In this document: positions 9,124 through 19,371 of the stretch, one piece after another
Numbering within the stretch: the first letter of the stretch is position 1
Layout: each line of letters starts with the position of its first letter
Origin: Desmonostoc muscorum LEGE 12446
GTDB lineage: Bacteria; Cyanobacteriota; Cyanobacteriia; Cyanobacteriales; Nostocaceae
Reading direction: 5' to 3'
Length of the DNA stretch: 64,000 nucleotides
Assembly: GCF_015207005.2 (NCBI RefSeq)
Contig: NZ_JADEXS020000001.1
Span: 1,984,001 to 2,048,000, forward strand
Notes under the pieces: generated by a model
What the model saw: only the letters and a program-made list of their open reading frames with translations
Database searches by the model: none
Told to the model about the DNA's origin: nothing
Program-made: the position numbers and the translations under genes

Positions 9124-9816
9124 CTAACTCCTAAATAACCTTGTATACTGGGTTTGGTGCTGCATACTCGCTAGGGATAAACCCCAACTCCAACAGCTGA
9201 GTTGTTCGTCTTCCAACGCTAGTATTTCCAATGCCATAGTACTAATTAATGGTTGCAAATCTAGTAATAATTGCTGTCCTGCTGTTTGTCCCAAGGGGAT
9301 AAGTTTGACGCCGGCTGTAATCAAATTACTTGCCCAACTGTGCAGATATGCTAATAGTCCGGCTTGGATGTTAATTTGCCAATAGGCAAGGGCGATGCCA
9401 AAAGCGATCGCATAATTGCATGGATTACCTACACTATTGGTTATGGGTAGAATCTCCGGTTCTAGTTTACCAAGTAATTGGATCAGCGATCGCCCCATTT
9501 GCCAACTAGAGGCGCGTAATTCTTCTGTTTCCCTAGCAGCGGATAACCAGAGGTTCCAAGAGCATAAAGACTCGACATCACCGATTTTTGCAGATTTCTC
9601 AGCTCGCGCCATTACCGCTGCCTCTAGCCGAATTGCCCCGTAAGTTAATTGGGCTTCTAGCCAATGTTTGAGATGTGTGTGGTTAGCGATCGTACCATTT
9701 TCTACCAATGTTTCCAAGCCTTCAGAATAGCTATATGCTCCCACAGGCAAAGCAGGGCTAGCCAACTGTAAAATATTCAAAAAATGGCTATCAGTGAGCG
9801 TGATGGTGTTGTCCAT
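9124..9816 (-). CDS. ureF: Urease accessory protein UreF
   Basis: UreF bridges UreG and urease apoprotein during nickel-centre assembly. The 230-residue all-helical protein shows family landmarks: [20 protein letters not shown] near the N-terminus, [16 protein letters not shown] in the middle, and [13 protein letters not shown] near residue 180. Its start overlaps the 3' end of ureE by 26 bases, which points to co-transcription and coupled translation. Confidence 0.94.
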   Translation of the reverse strand: MDNTITLTDSHFLNILQLASPALPVGAYSYSEGLETLVENGTIANHTHLKHWLEAQLTYGAIRLEAAVMARAEKSAKIGDVESLCSWNLWLSAARETEELRASSWQMGRSLIQLLGKLEPEILPITNSVGNPCNYAIAFGIALAYWQINIQAGLLAYLHSWASNLITAGVKLIPLGQTAGQQLLLDLQPLISTMALEILALEDEQLSCWSWGLSLASMQHQTQYTRLFRS

Positions 9817-10237
9817 AAGCTCCTAATTCTGGCTGAAACGGTAAAATTTCTTCTTTAACTTCTAATCCCAGTTGTTCCAACATTGTGCGTAAAACTGAAT
9901 CTGAAGACAAGCGTAAATAAGTCGGGGTAATTTCTACAGGTACATGGCGATTTCCTAAATGATATGCTGCTCTAAGTAATAAAAGTGGTGTTTCAGCAAA
10001 GGCAGTCATTACTAGTTCTGGTTTTGCAGTTATTCTAATTAAACTGCGATCGCTTTCTTCTTGGAGAATATCGCCATCGTGTAAGACAGTTCCTCTGGGT
10101 AAATGCAAAAATACAACCTTCCCATCTTCGGTTTCAAAGCGATGACGACTGCGGGTACGTTCTTCTGCTGTTAGCGCCAGAGTCAAAGTTACTGCTGTAT
10201 TGTAATTGGGTGGCTTGAGTTGGGTAAATGTCAGCAT
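9791..10237 (-). CDS. ureE: Urease accessory nickel chaperone UreE
   Basis: UreE delivers Ni2+ for urease activation. The 148 residues include the N-terminal peptide-binding half ([30 protein letters not shown]), the metal-binding half ([14 protein letters not shown], containing the conserved His) and a short His-rich tail, HHHAH. The tail is much shorter than the poly-His end of Klebsiella UreE. It is the first gene of the ureEFG run. No clear GTA-N8-TAC NtcA box was found just upstream. Confidence 0.94.
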   Translation of the reverse strand: MLTFTQLKPPNYNTAVTLTLALTAEERTRSRHRFETEDGKVVFLHLPRGTVLHDGDILQEESDRSLIRITAKPELVMTAFAETPLLLLRAAYHLGNRHVPVEITPTYLRLSSDSVLRTMLEQLGLEVKEEILPFQPELGAYGQHHHAH

Positions 10238-10301
10238 CAGAGTTTCGCCTGTTCTAAAATCATCGACTCATTATCTTAACGTTTTTTACGTAAATAATTA
10301 G

Positions 10302-10442
10302 CTACAAGATTTGATGAATACTTTCAACAACTTGCTCAATAAAGTCAACTGCATCATTAACCAATAATTCATCGATGTTCCATCTATTTCCTATATTAAA
10401 GGTAGGATCTATATCAGCTTTATGAGCAATTTTTTGAACCAT
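10302..10442 (-). CDS. Possible small gene or gene remnant, 46 residues
   Basis: Minus-strand ATG at 10442 opens a 46-codon frame ending at TAG (10302-10304). The peptide starts MVQKIAHKADIDPTF and ends in a helical acidic stretch (DAVDFIEQVVESIHQIL). It lies between the divergently read ureE and bchE genes. I recognise no family. It could be the degraded 3' end of a larger gene or a small protein gene. Confidence 0.3.
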   Translation of the reverse strand: MVQKIAHKADIDPTFNIGNRWNIDELLVNDAVDFIEQVVESIHQIL

Positions 10443-10899
10443 TGTACTATGCCTGCATAAATTGGCTTTCAGGTTTCAATTCTAAGTATAGCTTGGAGCT
10501 TTTCTCCAAAAGTAGCTAGTTTACACAGAAGCTGATAAGACAATACGGATTGGGCATTAAACAGCACACTCTTACTAACATTGGGCATTTGTACTAGGGC
10601 AATTAGCTTTGTTAGCGTCTAAACATTAAATTTTGAGAAAGCTTATTGACCCAGAAAAATAAATAGCTTTATAGTTATGAAATGAGCTTAATTCCCTAAA
10701 AGTCAAAAATTGCAAAATGATAAATTTTTACCAGCAATTTAATTGGTAAGTTTTTGCATATTTATTTCATTTGACATCAATTAGCAAACATTTATTTATT
10801 CATAAATCTTTCTCGCTTTGGAATTTTGTAGAAGCGAAGCTGTTGCAAGCTGGATATTTTCAATTGTTGAGTCCTCTGGTAAGAATTAGGAGGTAGATT
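10443..10899. other. Leader region upstream of bchE
   Basis: This AT-rich gap shows no open frame of note. A weak promoter-like pair is present: TTGACC (10646-10651) and TATAGT (10670-10675) with an 18-base spacer. That would give a leader of about 220 bases before the bchE start. AGGAGG at 10888-10893 is a strong ribosome binding site, six bases from ATG 10900. Confidence 0.35.
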
Positions 10900-12504
10900 A
10901 TGCGGATTCTGATGATTCAACCCAATTACCATTCTGGTGGTGCAGAAATTGCTGGGAATTGGCCACCAAGTTGGGTTCCCTATGTTGGCGGGGCACTGAA
11001 GACAGCTGGCTTTAGCGATATTTGCTTTATTGATGCCATGACGGATTATATTTCGGATGATGTTTTAGCGAAGATGATCGCCAAACATCAGCCGGATGTG
11101 GTGTTGGCAACAGCAATCACACCGATGATTTACCAATCTCAAAAAACCCTAAAGATAGTTAAAGAAGTTTGCCCCCAAGCCAAGACAATTATGGGTGGGG
11201 TTCATCCTACCTATATGTATAATGAAGTTCTGAATGAAGCTCCTTGGGTAGATTATATTATTCGCGGAGAAGGGGAAGAGATTACAGTTAATTTGATGAA
11301 TGCGATCGCTAATGGTACTTTAGAGAGCGATCGCCGGAATATTTTAGGAATTGCTTTCCTCGAAGATGGGCAAGTCATCGCTACACCAGCCCATCCCCCC
11401 ATTGCTGATTTAGATACCCTTACCCCAGATTGGGATCTATTAGATTGGAAGAAATATATCTATACTCCTCTCAACGTGCGGGTGGCAGTTCCCAACTATG
11501 CTAGAGGATGTCCCTTCACCTGCCGTTTTTGTTCTCAGTGGAAATTCTGGCGCAAATACCGTTCTGGTAGTCCCAAGAAATTCGTCGATCAAATTGAAAT
11601 CTTGGTGAAAAAACACAAAGTTGGTTTTTTCATTCTTGCCGACGAGGAACCAACCATCAACAAACCCAAATTTATTGCGCTATGTAACGAATTGATCGAA
11701 CGCAATCTGGGTGTTTACTGGGGAATCAATACACGGGTGACAGATATCTTGCGGGATGAGCAAGAATTACCTCTTTACCGCAAAGCCGGACTGGTTCATG
11801 TTTCCTTGGGTACAGAAGCAGCAGCACAGCTAAAGTTGAATTTGTTCCGCAAAGAAACGACTATCGAAGAAAACAAGCGGGCGATTCAGCTGTTAAAGAA
11901 AAATGGCATGGTTGCTGAGGCTCAATTTATTATGGGTTTGGAGAACGAAACCCCAGAGACAATTGAGCAAACCTATCAGATGGCTTTGGATTGGAAAACA
12001 GACATGGCCAACTGGAATATGTTTACACCTTGGCCATTTTCCGAGTTATTTGAAGATTTAGGCGATCGCGTAGAAGTTCGGGATTATTCCCAATATAACT
12101 TTGTGACGCCAATTATGAAACCAGACGCAATGGAACGGGAGGATGTACTCAAAGGAGTACTGCGAAACTATGCCCGTTTTTACCTCCGCAAAACCATTGA
12201 GTACTGGTTTGTAAAAGATCCCTTTAAACGCAAATATCTTTTAGGTTGCTTGAAGGCTTTTGTGAAAACTACTCTCAACAAACGTTTTTACAACCTCAAG
12301 CGAGTTAAGTACAAGGGTTTACACACCGAAATCGAGCTTGGTTTTGATGAATCGAAGATTCTCACCCGCGAACAAATCACCCAGCGTCAGCAGGAACATC
12401 CAGAACTGATGGCGGATGTAAATTTTACAGGCAATATTTCTGCCTGCGGTGCCCCCAATGAATTACCAGAATTTGTTGAGGAAGAACAAGTTTCAAAAAA
12501 GTAG
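10900..12504 (+). CDS. bchE: BchE-like Mg-protoporphyrin IX monomethyl ester (anaerobic) cyclase
   Basis: The 534-residue protein has a cobalamin-binding-type N-terminal domain (to about 170) starting [20 protein letters not shown], a radical SAM domain with C-x3-C-x2-C (Cys204, Cys208, Cys211) in [13 protein letters not shown], and a BchE-type C-terminal region with [11 protein letters not shown]. These match BchE, which forms the isocyclic ring E of chlorophyll using water-derived oxygen, cobalamin and SAM. Cyanobacteria normally use the oxygen-dependent AcsF/ChlA enzymes, so the role here may be in micro-oxic cells, or the substrate may be another tetrapyrrole. A strong AGGAGG site precedes the start. 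It is monocistronic. Confidence 0.85.
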   Translation: MRILMIQPNYHSGGAEIAGNWPPSWVPYVGGALKTAGFSDICFIDAMTDYISDDVLAKMIAKHQPDVVLATAITPMIYQSQKTLKIVKEVCPQAKTIMGGVHPTYMYNEVLNEAPWVDYIIRGEGEEITVNLMNAIANGTLESDRRNILGIAFLEDGQVIATPAHPPIADLDTLTPDWDLLDWKKYIYTPLNVRVAVPNYARGCPFTCRFCSQWKFWRKYRSGSPKKFVDQIEILVKKHKVGFFILADEEPTINKPKFIALCNELIERNLGVYWGINTRVTDILRDEQELPLYRKAGLVHVSLGTEAAAQLKLNLFRKETTIEENKRAIQLLKKNGMVAEAQFIMGLENETPETIEQTYQMALDWKTDMANWNMFTPWPFSELFEDLGDRVEVRDYSQYNFVTPIMKPDAMEREDVLKGVLRNYARFYLRKTIEYWFVKDPFKRKYLLGCLKAFVKTTLNKRFYNLKRVKYKGLHTEIELGFDESKILTREQITQRQQEHPELMADVNFTGNISACGAPNELPEFVEEEQVSKK

Positions 12505-12547
12505 TCACAGAGTTACAGTGACTCAAGCGCAAAGTCCACGAGTTAAG

Positions 12548-12594
12548 GCAAAAGACGCAATAAATCGCCAGACAACGATTTATTGCGTCTTTGC
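12548..12594. terminator. Long hairpin after bchE
   Basis: GCAAAAGACGCAATAAATCG pairs with CGATTTATTGCGTCTTTGC across an 8-base loop. It lies 44 bases after the bchE stop and could end transcription, although there is no U-run. The words AGACGC and TAAATCG recur in the hairpin at 57654-57717, so it may be a dispersed repeat as well. Confidence 0.55.
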
Positions 12595-12760
12595 GATCTA
12601 GAATTTTCATCAAAAAACCTTAACCGATCTACGAAACGCTTTGCAAATGGCGGGCGTAGCCATAGCTAAAAAATAGTAGTTCATGATACCGTAATTTTGT
12701 CTGAATATGGAATCATATCGCCCTGTGAATGGGAGATGATGTATAAAAGGAGTTGCTGCA

Positions 12761-13633
12761 ATGTCCACAACACCGACTACTCGATTAATTTTAGAGACTT
12801 TACTTCCCCATCTGAAAGTAGCAGCAGCCTATGCCAGTTTTCTACAACCAAAAATTGCTGCACTTCCCGCTAAAGAAGAAGGAAAAAATTTTTTTGCGGC
12901 TGCACTTACTGATGCGGATTTGGCAATTCAAAATCTGGTGGAAGTAGTACTGCTGGGTACTTTCCCAGAGATCCGCTTTTATGGGGAAGAGTATGAAAGT
13001 TCTAGAAACACTAAGTATTTTCGTAGTACTGAACTTGGTTTGTCAGGTGATTATTTAGTCACACTCGACCCAATTGATGGCACGAAGTTTTACATGGATG
13101 GACATTCTAATTACCAAATTATTCTGACTATTTTAAATGCGGATGATTTTGAGGCAGTACTGGCGATTTCTCCTGCTCAAAATGTTTATTTTTATGCTTT
13201 TCGAGGCGAAGGTGCTTTTAAAGGAACGCTGGCAATGAATTTAGAAGCCTGCATTCCCTTGGAAATTACATCACCCAAACCTGCTGTATTGTTGGGATGG
13301 GGAATGAATGCGATCGCACCTTTAATAAAAGACCGCTATCAAGTAATTGATATTGCCAATGACTATTCTAGTGATATTCAAATTCCCAATCTCAATGGTA
13401 TTCTGAGTGGTGATTTGAGTGGAGCAGTAATCAGAGCGGGCAAATTTATTGATGGTGGCGCCCTGGCTTTTTTGGCAAAAGAAGCTGGCTATCTTGTCAC
13501 TACTCTGGATGGTTCTATTTTACCGCCCCTGCATACTTGTAAAAACTATAGCCTGCCTGGATTGATCGTAGCTGCGTCAAAATCGGTTCATCAAGATTTG
13601 CTGTCAGCAATGCAAAGCTTACCCGAAAGCTAA
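12761..13633 (+). CDS. Inositol-monophosphatase-family phosphatase
   Basis: This family comprises Mg2+-dependent, Li+-sensitive phosphatases acting on inositol phosphates, fructose-1,6-bisphosphate or 3'-phosphoadenosine nucleotides. The 290 residues show YGEEYES with Glu76/Glu77 (metal site), LDPIDGTKFY with Asp103, Asp106, Gly107 and Thr108, and a C-terminal GGALAFLAKEAGYL that replaces the usual WD-x-AAG motif. The Trp-Asp is thus altered to Gly-Gly, so substrate preference is uncertain. AAAGGAG lies about seven bases before ATG 12761. It stands alone between the bchE hairpin and the convergent kinase gene. Confidence 0.85.
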   Translation: MSTTPTTRLILETLLPHLKVAAAYASFLQPKIAALPAKEEGKNFFAAALTDADLAIQNLVEVVLLGTFPEIRFYGEEYESSRNTKYFRSTELGLSGDYLVTLDPIDGTKFYMDGHSNYQIILTILNADDFEAVLAISPAQNVYFYAFRGEGAFKGTLAMNLEACIPLEITSPKPAVLLGWGMNAIAPLIKDRYQVIDIANDYSSDIQIPNLNGILSGDLSGAVIRAGKFIDGGALAFLAKEAGYLVTTLDGSILPPLHTCKNYSLPGLIVAASKSVHQDLLSAMQSLPES

Positions 13634-13741
13634 AAGTAATACTGACTGCATTCTGAATTCTCTTTTAACAAAGTATGTTCAGTTTAATTCCCCTGCCTCT
13701 ACAGGCAGAACGTTTTGTGTCGGAGTTAAATCCCCGTTAAA

Positions 13742-13781
13742 AAACGTAATTACGAATTACGAATTACGAATTACGAATTAT
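13742..13781. repeat. TTACGAA heptamer repeat at the kinase 3' end
   Basis: About five copies of ATTACGA-type heptamers lie directly against the stop codon of the minus-strand kinase gene. The same heptamer and its complement occur on both sides of a 0.1-kb gap at 43.6-43.8 kb. Confidence 0.75.
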
Positions 13782-13782
13782 T

Positions 13783-16700
13783 TTAACTTTTACCTTGTAA
13801 AAATTCTTGAATGCGGTTGACAAATTCTTCTACTTCTGAAATTAACTTAGTCGTACCTTTATGCTCCTGCTGGAGAGCTTGTTGTTCTAGTTTATCAACT
13901 GCTAAGTACATAGCTGTGGCTCCAATGTTAGCACTAGCACCTTTAAGGTAATGAGCTTCTCGGACAATTTGCCCAAAATCATAAAGTGCGATCGCACTTT
14001 TAATAATTTCTAAACGGGGTTGAATATCTTGAATAAAGATTTGTAAGAGATTTAATTCAAATTGTGTGTCATTATCCGATACCTGATGCAGGTGTTCCCA
14101 ATTGATTGTTGAGTCAGCTCCATCGTTATTGGTGGTAGAAACTGTCTGCTCACCTTCAGCTACTACCTGTTGTGAAAGGATGATATCTGCCCAATGCTCT
14201 AGGATAGCCGCCAATTTTTCTTTCAACACTGGCTTACTGAGATAATCATCCATTCCGGCATTTAGACACTTTTGTTTGTCTTCTTTCATGGCATTAGCTG
14301 TCATAGCAATTACCACAGGCCGACGATGACTAGCAAAAGCACTCTCTTGCCACCGATGAATTTGTTTTGTAGTTTCTAAACCGTCGAGAATTGGCATGTG
14401 GCAATCCATTAAAATCAAATCATAAGGAATTTTTTCTAATATCTGTAAAACTTCTTTTCCATTAGCAACGACATCAGCTTTATAGCCTAAAGTTTGGAGT
14501 TGTTTCAGGGTGACTTTCTGATTTACCAAATTATCTTCAGCTAGCAAAATTCTTAACTTTGATTCAGTAGAGGAGTTAGGGCTTATACCTGAACTTTTTC
14601 TACTTTGGACTTCTTCAGTAGCCCCTTGTTCTGGTTCCGGCTGAGTTTGTAGAATAGTTGTCATTGTATCCACAAGTCGGGATGTCTTAACAGGTTTGAT
14701 TAAATAAGCAGCAAATCCGATTTTCAGAGCTTCCTGTACTTGATTCCGTTGATTAGTTAAGGCGAGAATAATTAAAGGTGTCTCGGCAATTGCAGAATTG
14801 GCTTTAATTTTTTCTCCTAGCTTGATACCATCTATTTCCGGCATTTGCATATCAATTAAGACGGCATCATAGGGATTTCTTTGCTCACAAGCTTTCTGAA
14901 TAGCTTTGAGTGCAGCGGCAGCAGTGTTGGCTCGATCTACCTGCATTCCCCAAGCAGTAGCTTGATAGTGGATCATTTTGCAATTAGTAGAGTTATCATC
15001 TACTACTAAGATGCGGCGATTGATTAAAAGTGGGCATGACTTCAAAACAGGCTCAATTTGCTTGGCGAAAGGCACTTCAAACCAAAACTTAGATCCTCTC
15101 CCCATCTGACTTTCCACCCCAATTACTCCTCCCATCAAACTTACCAGTTGTTTACAGATGGCTAATCCCAAACCAGTACCACCATACTTGCGAGTGGTAG
15201 AAGCATCGACTTGGGTAAATGCCATAAACAGTTTAGGTTGGTCTTCAGGACTAATACCAAGACCCGTGTCTGTGATGGCAAAGTAGATGCTGACTGTAGT
15301 GGAGGAAAGGGAACGCAATTGTACTTCAACTACCACTTCGCCAGCACTGGTAAACTTGATAGCGTTGCTAATTAAGTTCATGAGAATTTGCCGCAGCCTA
15401 CCAACATCTCCTTGGATGTGAATGGGGACATTAGGATCAATCAGCGCTGCAATTTCTAATCCCTTATTGTGGGCTGAGGGAGCCAATAATTCTAAAACTT
15501 CTTCAACACAGGTAGATAGGTTAAAGTCTAGTGTTTCCAGAGCCATCTCTCCAGCCTCAAGTTTGGACAGATCTAAAATTTCGTTAATTAAAGTTAATAA
15601 AGCTTCTCCACTGATGCGAATCGTTTCAATAAAATCTCGCTGTTCTGGGTCTAAGGAAGTATCTAAGGCTAAACTAGTCATTCCCAATACAGCATTCATG
15701 GGAGTACGAATTTCATGACTCATATTTGCCAAAAAGGCGCTTTTGGTTTGAGAAGCTAATTCAGCTTGGTAACGGGCAATTTCAAGTTCTTGTCGTTGAC
15801 GAGTTTCTGCTTCTAATAGTTGGGCTTGGGCTAAGGCTATACCTACTTGGTCGGCGATTTGGCGCAAAAGATGAGTTTCAAAGCTAGACCATTGGTGGGA
15901 ATGGGCACACTGATGAACTATGAGCAAACCACGGAGTTCTTCTTTGACGAGAATGGGTACAACTAAATTGACTTTTACCCCAAACTGTTGCATTAATTGC
16001 AGATGAGTTTGTTCGACTTCCAGCAAATCCAAATTAGCTAGTCCCAAAATCCGTCCTTGACGATATTGCTGTAAATAGTATTGTTGTAGGTATTCGGCTT
16101 GAAAGTAGGGGGCGACGGTGTTTTGTTCTTTAATTGCTGGTAAGCCAGAAACTACCGCTTCGATAACAGTGGTTTTAGACTCATCTGGCAATAGCTGATA
16201 AATTAATACTCGGTCGGTTTGGAGAATTTTTTGCACCTCATTGACAGTGATTTCCAGAATTTCTTCGATTTGCAAAGACTGGCGAATTTTCAGGGTGATT
16301 TCGGTAAATAATTGCGATCGCAAGTTTTGGCGTTGTAATTCTTCTTCAGCCTGTTTACGCTGGATAAATTGCCCCACTTGCTCACCAATAAAATTCATCG
16401 TTTTTACCAAGTCTTCGTTAGGTTGCTGGATTTCACGGTTAAAGCAGGTAATGACGCCGAGGATTTTGTTACCAGTGCGGAGGGGAAAACCGAAAGCAGC
16501 GTGTAGTCCTACTTGAGCGGCGATTTGGAAGCTAGGAAAATTCAGATCTTTAACGACATCAGCAATCCAAACAGGTTCACAACTAGCCCAAACACGGCCC
16601 GGTAGTCCAATTCCTGGGGCAAAAGTCGTTTCTCGTTTCACGGCTGCAAACTCTTGTACCTCAAGGGATGGTTTGTGCCAGATATCGAAAAAACGCAGCA

Positions 16701-18408
16701 CATTTGCTTCCCGATCGACCATCCAGATTTCGCCCAAATCCCATCCTAAACTTTCACAGATTCCTTGGAGAATTTGGGGCATAGCTTCGTCGATTGTGGT
16801 GGAATCTGCTAAAACGCGGGTTGCTGCGTATTGTGCAGTCAGATGTTGTTGGGTTCGTTTGCGCTCAGTGATATCAATCCCTGTGCCGACAACATATTCT
16901 ACTGAACCGTCATAGTTTTTTAAGATGGTATTCGACCAAGCAATTAGTCGTTGAGTCCCATCTTTCATTAGCCAATAGTTTTCGTGTTCGTGGAAACTCT
17001 TAGCAGTTCGCAATTGCTCGAAAACTGCTTTGACTGACTCCACTTCTTGAGGAAGTAAAAACAAATTCCAGAAATACCTACCTCTTACCTCGTCGAAGGA
17101 ATAACCTGTTGTTTGCTCACAAGCTTGATTGAAACGAACGATTTGCCCTTGGGAGTCGGTAACTATTACCAAGGCGCTGGCTGTATCAAGGACTGCTGAG
17201 ATAAAGTTCCGTTCTTGGTCTAAGGTTTCTTCTGTTCTTTTGCGCTCGCAAACCTCACGGTATATCAAGTAGTAGACTACAGCAAGAACGAAAAAACTTA
17301 GGCAAATGGCGATCGCAATTGTCACAGTTGTTTTGCGAGTCCAAGCTTTTGTTGCTTGTGACAGTTTCTGACGCCGCCCTTTTTCCTGGTTCTCTATCTC
17401 ATGAATCGCTGTATGGATATCATTCATGAGATTTTGACCATCATTTGTCACTAGTCCCTGCAAGGCCGCCTGTAATCCCTGATTCTGGCGCAAGTTGATA
17501 GTCTGTTTTAGTTGAGTAAGTTTAGTTCCAATTAAAGATTCAAGCTTTGCGATCTGCTTTTGTTCGTTTGGTTGATCTACGGTTAAATTCTTCAGTTTTG
17601 TAATTTCTTGATCGACGTTAGTCAGTGCTGCTTGATATGCTTTGAAATAAGTTTCTTTTCCAGTGAGGATGTAACCACGTTGTCCAGTTTCAGCATCCTT
17701 TGTCTGCGACAGTAGTTTTTCTAAGCTGTTGATTTTTTTATTAATGTTTTTTATTACACTACTATTATTAATAGATACTCTTGTATTTTGATAAGAAACA
17801 GCACCAATCACAACTAAAATTGCCGACGCCAAAGCAAAGCCTGTGGCAATTCTTTTGAAAAATTGCTTGCGGACTTTCTTTGATTGTTTACCTTTATTAG
17901 TCACAAGCACTAAACTTGCTAAATTGCGACGCAATTCCAGTTGTTTGATAACTTGACGAGCCAGAGTTTGTAATGCTTCTATCTGATCTGGATTAAGTTC
18001 CCGTGCTACGTAGTCAATGACGCAAAGAGTTCCTAGTGCGTATCCCTCAGCATTAGTTAGAGGTACACCAGCATAAAACCGGATATTTGGGTTAGAAGTG
18101 ACCAGTGGATTTGCGGCGAACCGTTCGTCTTTTGTAGCATCAGGCACAATAAGAATATCAGGTTGTAGAATAGCATGGGCACAGAACGCCTGGTCTCGAT
18201 GTGTTTGGGAGACATCCAAACCCACCTTGGCTTTGAACCACTGGCGATTTGTATCAATTAAGCTAATTAAGGCAATGGGAGTCTGACAAATATACGAGGC
18301 TAAACGGGTGAGATCGTCAAAGGCGCCTTCAGGTGGCGTATCGAGGATTTTATACTGCAAAAGTGTCTCAATTCTCTGTGCTTCGTTATCAGGTAATGGT
18401 GCTTTCAT
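13783..18408 (-). CDS. Hybrid sensor histidine kinase (GAF-CHASE3-PAS-GAF-GAF-HisKA-HATPase-REC-REC-HPt)
   Basis: This 1541-residue membrane phosphorelay protein carries every relay step in one chain. Order: N-terminal GAF (about 20-165), membrane helix (185-207), periplasmic CHASE3-like helical domain (with a [13 protein letters not shown] motif, about 210-360), second helix (363-387), PAS (400-520), GAF (525-690), GAF (700-865), HisKA with phospho-acceptor His898 in [10 protein letters not shown], HATPase (with GTGLGLAI and [11 protein letters not shown]), receiver 1 with Asp1186 ([11 protein letters not shown]), receiver 2 with Asp1335 ([11 protein letters not shown]), and HPt with His1486 ([14 protein letters not shown]). 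It resembles BarA/ArcB-style kinases. The last GAF lacks an obvious phytochrome-type chromophore Cys. No cognate output regulator is adjacent. Confidence 0.95.
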   Translation of the reverse strand: MKAPLPDNEAQRIETLLQYKILDTPPEGAFDDLTRLASYICQTPIALISLIDTNRQWFKAKVGLDVSQTHRDQAFCAHAILQPDILIVPDATKDERFAANPLVTSNPNIRFYAGVPLTNAEGYALGTLCVIDYVARELNPDQIEALQTLARQVIKQLELRRNLASLVLVTNKGKQSKKVRKQFFKRIATGFALASAILVVIGAVSYQNTRVSINNSSVIKNINKKINSLEKLLSQTKDAETGQRGYILTGKETYFKAYQAALTNVDQEITKLKNLTVDQPNEQKQIAKLESLIGTKLTQLKQTINLRQNQGLQAALQGLVTNDGQNLMNDIHTAIHEIENQEKGRRQKLSQATKAWTRKTTVTIAIAICLSFFVLAVVYYLIYREVCERKRTEETLDQERNFISAVLDTASALVIVTDSQGQIVRFNQACEQTTGYSFDEVRGRYFWNLFLLPQEVESVKAVFEQLRTAKSFHEHENYWLMKDGTQRLIAWSNTILKNYDGSVEYVVGTGIDITERKRTQQHLTAQYAATRVLADSTTIDEAMPQILQGICESLGWDLGEIWMVDREANVLRFFDIWHKPSLEVQEFAAVKRETTFAPGIGLPGRVWASCEPVWIADVVKDLNFPSFQIAAQVGLHAAFGFPLRTGNKILGVITCFNREIQQPNEDLVKTMNFIGEQVGQFIQRKQAEEELQRQNLRSQLFTEITLKIRQSLQIEEILEITVNEVQKILQTDRVLIYQLLPDESKTTVIEAVVSGLPAIKEQNTVAPYFQAEYLQQYYLQQYRQGRILGLANLDLLEVEQTHLQLMQQFGVKVNLVVPILVKEELRGLLIVHQCAHSHQWSSFETHLLRQIADQVGIALAQAQLLEAETRQRQELEIARYQAELASQTKSAFLANMSHEIRTPMNAVLGMTSLALDTSLDPEQRDFIETIRISGEALLTLINEILDLSKLEAGEMALETLDFNLSTCVEEVLELLAPSAHNKGLEIAALIDPNVPIHIQGDVGRLRQILMNLISNAIKFTSAGEVVVEVQLRSLSSTTVSIYFAITDTGLGISPEDQPKLFMAFTQVDASTTRKYGGTGLGLAICKQLVSLMGGVIGVESQMGRGSKFWFEVPFAKQIEPVLKSCPLLINRRILVVDDNSTNCKMIHYQATAWGMQVDRANTAAAALKAIQKACEQRNPYDAVLIDMQMPEIDGIKLGEKIKANSAIAETPLIILALTNQRNQVQEALKIGFAAYLIKPVKTSRLVDTMTTILQTQPEPEQGATEEVQSRKSSGISPNSSTESKLRILLAEDNLVNQKVTLKQLQTLGYKADVVANGKEVLQILEKIPYDLILMDCHMPILDGLETTKQIHRWQESAFASHRRPVVIAMTANAMKEDKQKCLNAGMDDYLSKPVLKEKLAAILEHWADIILSQQVVAEGEQTVSTTNNDGADSTINWEHLHQVSDNDTQFELNLLQIFIQDIQPRLEIIKSAIALYDFGQIVREAHYLKGASANIGATAMYLAVDKLEQQALQQEHKGTTKLISEVEEFVNRIQEFLQGKS

Positions 18409-18424
18409 CCTTAAGCCTTATCTA

Positions 18425-18572
18425 CGGGGGAATGGGGACTGGGGATTAGGGACTGGGGACTGGGGACTGGGGAATAGGAACTTGAGACTAGGAAATAAAT
18501 ATTTAGGAACATTTTCTCAATACCCAATACCCAATCCCCAATCCCCAATCCCCAATCCCCAATCCCCAATTC
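18425..18572. repeat. Inverted pair of heptamer arrays upstream of the kinase gene
   Basis: GGGGACT/GGGGAAT-type heptamers (about 18425-18475) face an array of ATCCCCA-type heptamers (about 18518-18570). The two arrays are near complements, so a stem of some 40 bp can form. They fill the 256-bp divergent gap between the kinase and the YnfA-type gene. Confidence 0.8.
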
Positions 18573-18664
18573 GCTCAATAAACTTACTTTAATTAATGAC
18601 AATAGTTGAGTTAAAAGCGTTAGCGTAATTTTACTGAGTTCAACCTTAGTCAAAAATTGGTCAA

Positions 18665-18988
18665 ATGATTAAGTCGCTGTTGTATTTTTTGTGGGCTGGT
18701 TTATTTGAAATCACGGGTGGTTACTTGGTGTGGTTGTGGTTGCGTGAAGCTAAGCCATTTTGGTGGGGGATGTTAGGTGGAATTGCTTTAGCTGTCTATG
18801 GAGTTATTGCAACTCTTCAACCAGCAAATTTTGGCAGAGTCTATGCGGCTTATGGCGGCGTGTTTATCGCAATGGCAATGCTTTGGGGTTGGAAGGTAGA
18901 CGGGGTAATTCCAGACCGCTACGACGTAATTGGATCTGCTTTAGCTTTAATAAGTGTATTAATTATCATGTTTGCACCCAGGGCTTAA
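18665..18988 (+). CDS. YnfA-family (UPF0060) four-helix membrane protein
   Basis: The 107 residues form four membrane helices and match the YnfA/UPF0060 family of small transporter-like proteins related to the SMR fold. Landmarks are LFEITGGYLVWLWLRE in helix 1, ALAVYGVIATLQP in helix 2, FGRVYAAYGGVFI in helix 3 and GVIPDRYDVIGSALAL before helix 4. Length is typical. The transported substrate is not established from sequence. Confidence 0.92.
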   Translation: MIKSLLYFLWAGLFEITGGYLVWLWLREAKPFWWGMLGGIALAVYGVIATLQPANFGRVYAAYGGVFIAMAMLWGWKVDGVIPDRYDVIGSALALISVLIIMFAPRA

Positions 18989-19312
18989 GTAAGATTACTA
19001 AACTACTGCTGACCCATAAATTTTATGATGATTTATTTTCAAAAGACAATAACCCCAGGCACAATTGCCAAGCTTTTTGTGGTGACTACGCACTCACAAG
19101 CAACTATACGGTTATGTACGCACTTATGCGTAAAATGGAAAAAATATAATCATTCTATATTTGTGCAAATTCTCGGAGAACACTGTAAAAAAGTCCTCAT
19201 AGTTACAAATTATTGAAATTACGATTAAACTCTCAGAAACTCATATCAATTATGATAGTTTTGTTAACATTTCAAAAAAATAAAATTAAGGTAGCTTCCA
19301 AGACAAAAAAAA

Positions 19313-19326
19313 GTATCAAACAGTAC
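19313..19326 (+). promoter_or_regulatory. NtcA-binding box upstream of amt
   Basis: GTATCAAACAGTAC fits the NtcA consensus GTA-N8-TAC exactly. It is centred about 50 bases before the amt start. Possible -10 boxes (TAATAC at 19343 or TACAAA at 19346) lie 16-19 bases downstream, a little closer than the usual 22. NtcA is the global nitrogen regulator of cyanobacteria and commonly activates amt genes. The rest of the 383-bp gap is AT-rich and includes the short palindrome TACGCA-CTTA-TGCGTA (19117-19132). Confidence 0.7.
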
Positions 19327-19371
19327 TGAAAATATATTAATGTAATACAAATTTGTTGGTGCTAAAAAGAA

